A stretch of 6,644 nt of DNA, taken from Bacillota bacterium (lineage in GTDB: Bacteria; Bacillota; Clostridia; Peptostreptococcales; Anaerovoracaceae). A model generated the notes under the pieces. It made no database searches. It was not told where the DNA came from and saw only the letters and a list, made by a program, of their open reading frames with translations. The translations under genes and the position numbers were made by a program. The stretch covers positions 1 to 6,644 of the forward strand of contig JAEEIC010000090.1 in assembly GCA_016281165.1 (NCBI GenBank), in the 5' to 3' direction. Numbering within the stretch: position 1 is the first letter of the stretch; the number at the start of each line of letters is the position of its first letter. Shown here piece by piece: positions 5,355 through 6,644 of this stretch.

Positions 5355-6644
5355 ATGAACATGAAAAGAATGACGCGTACGCTTTTGCGCGCTGTCCTGG
5401 CGGTCTCTCTGCTGATCAGCCCGGCCTTCTTCGCGGGAGGAGCCCATGCCGCGCAAGCTTTCAACGTCAGTATCCAGGCGGTCGACAGCGCCGGCGGCGG
5501 GGAGCTTGAAGGCGCGTATATCTGTATATTGGAGGGTAAAGAGAGCTTAGAGGATTTTTACAGCACGATCCAGCCCTATGAGACTTTGTTGACCCCGGGA
5601 GAGTATACCTTAAAAGCGACGGACGCCCCCGATGGCTATCTTATCCCCGGTGAAATCACCTTCGCGCTCGACTCTGACGGGCGCCTGACGTCCACCGGCT
5701 CTGTGACCGAAGACGGTATCATGCTGGTGGAATTCGAACAGACCCGTGTGGATCTTCTGGTGACCGACGGCGATGAGGCTGTCGAAGGCGCGACGCTCCA
5801 GGTCACGGACCCTGACGGAAACCTGCTCGAAGAGTGGGTCTCCGGAAGCGATCCCCATAAGATCAGCGGCCTGATCACAGGGACGAAGTACAAGATCGTC
5901 TTCACGGTCGTTCCGCAGGGATCCGAGACTCCGGAACCGGTATCCTTCACGATCTCCGATACCGGCGAGGTCTCCGTGGAGGGTCCGGCCGAGGTAGAGG
6001 ACGGCGTCATCTATATCAGTATGGAACAAGAATATACATACGTCACCGCATTATACGTCACCGTTGAAGAGCCGGCGGTCGGCGAAACTCCCGCCTCTTC
6101 GGCCGGCGTCACCTGCGAGCCCGAAGAAGGCCTGCCCGAGAACGCTGAAGTCGGCCTTTGTTGGTACGAGGGCGATACGGACGATCTCGAGGACGCCTCC
6201 CCGATGAGCTCCGATGTATTTGAAGCCGGTAAATACTATTTCGCCTGCCCGGAGAAGCCTTATATAGGCAGTCTGATCGTCAGCGGGTATAAGATAGCCG
6301 ATTCTCCCGCGGCCTTTGTCAACGGGGAAGAATCGAGCAGAGGCCAGAAGTATTTCAAGGTCTTCGGCCCGCTTGAGGAGAGCGCGGCCGAGGGCCCCGA
6401 GATGTTCGCTGTGTCTGTCGAAGGCGGAACGGCCGACAAGGCTGAGGCTGCCGAGGGCGAGACCGTTAACATCACCGCGGATGAAGCGGAGGAAGGCTTC
6501 ACCTTCTCCGGCTGGACAGTCGTGAGCGGCGGCGTCTCGCTGGACGATGCCGAAGCTGAGGAGACCTCCTTCACCATGCCCGCCGAAGACGTCAGCCTGA
6601 AGGCGGTGTTCGAGGAGATCGCAAGTGAAGAACCGGTCCAGCCC
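5355..6644 (+). CDS. Secreted multidomain surface protein, SpaA/Cna-B-like and InlB-repeat-like (3' end beyond window)
   Basis: The frame is open from the ATG to the last base (430 codons, no stop), so the C-terminus is missing. Residues 1-32 form a signal peptide: basic start (KRMTRTLLR), hydrophobic core (AVLAVSLLISPAFF) and a likely AHA cleavage site at 30-32. Residues 36-125 resemble a SpaA/prealbumin-like domain, with PGEYTLKATDAPDGY at 81-95. Residues 130-231 resemble a second one (VEGATLQVTDPDGNLLEEW, then PVSFTISDTGEV). Residues 233-325 are a beta-rich domain with a VTVEEPAVGETP start and a FEAGKYYF strand, of no family I can name. Residues 350-420 match the divergent InlB B-repeat pattern (GETVNITA, FSGW, SFTMPAEDVSLKAVF). 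The mature part is very acidic. Such domains usually act as stalks or adhesins, so a cell-surface role is inferred. A sortase signal could lie downstream. It is transcribed alone from its own promoter. Domain calls are by eye. Confidence 0.85.
   Translation, partial: MNMKRMTRTLLRAVLAVSLLISPAFFAGGAHAAQAFNVSIQAVDSAGGGELEGAYICILEGKESLEDFYSTIQPYETLLTPGEYTLKATDAPDGYLIPGEITFALDSDGRLTSTGSVTEDGIMLVEFEQTRVDLLVTDGDEAVEGATLQVTDPDGNLLEEWVSGSDPHKISGLITGTKYKIVFTVVPQGSETPEPVSFTISDTGEVSVEGPAEVEDGVIYISMEQEYTYVTALYVTVEEPAVGETPASSAGVTCEPEEGLPENAEVGLCWYEGDTDDLEDASPMSSDVFEAGKYYFACPEKPYIGSLIVSGYKIADSPAAFVNGEESSRGQKYFKVFGPLEESAAEGPEMFAVSVEGGTADKAEAAEGETVNITADEAEEGFTFSGWTVVSGGVSLDDAEAEETSFTMPAEDVSLKAVFEEIASEEPVQP

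Noticed and set aside
5321..5509. Short + strand frame beginning at a TTG before the secreted protein
   Set aside because: It overlaps the signal-peptide gene in another frame, lacks a ribosome binding site, and reads as arginine-rich nonsense.
6260..6577. Small - strand frame within the secreted protein gene
   Set aside because: It is serine- and proline-rich low complexity, antisense to a frame with a signal peptide and recognisable domains.

Overview
The window looks like a chromosomal segment of a Gram-positive anaerobe of the Bacillota, probably a Clostridia-type gut or rumen bacterium. Four things point that way: the ribosomal order rpsD-rpoA-rplQ, a zinc-ribbon (four-cysteine) S4 protein, strong AAGGAGG ribosome binding sites, and a secreted protein built from SpaA/Cna-B-like and InlB-repeat-like domains of the kind found on Gram-positive cell surfaces. 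DNA is fairly GC-rich, yet rpsD writes most arginines as AGA/AGG. Assignment below class level is not supported.

Region 1 (1-2023) is the tail of the large ribosomal protein operon: rpsD (S4), rpoA (RNA polymerase alpha, GTG start) and rplQ (L17), with short gaps, all on the + strand. It ends in a clear intrinsic terminator at 1992-2023.

Region 2 (2024-5135) carries two tandem paralogous M20-family amidohydrolases of the AbgB type (472 and 473 aa), related to the p-aminobenzoyl-glutamate hydrolase B subunit of E. coli. Each appears to have its own extended -10 promoter and its own terminator. The terminator of the first runs almost directly into the promoter of the second, so they look like adjacent single-gene units rather than one operon. 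Neither an AbgA partner nor an AbgT transporter is in the window. Both proteins keep the expected metal and catalytic residues. The first has Asn where the second and E. coli AbgB have Asp in the STDVGD motif.

Region 3 (5136-6644) begins with two tandem hairpin terminators and the best promoter in the window (TTGATA, 18 bp, TG-N-TATTAT). This drives a gene for a secreted, very acidic multidomain protein that is still open at the window edge (430 codons seen). It has a signal peptide, two SpaA/Cna-B-like domains that seem to lack the residues for isopeptide cross-links, a middle beta-rich domain with three cysteines, and an InlB-B-repeat-like domain. Its anchor, if any, lies beyond the window.

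No RNA gene, CRISPR array, insertion sequence or attachment site was seen, and there is no gene-free stretch longer than 300 bases. Nothing here proves a new system. The most interesting items are the duplicated AbgB-like pair with its conserved putative dimerisation block, and the surface protein.
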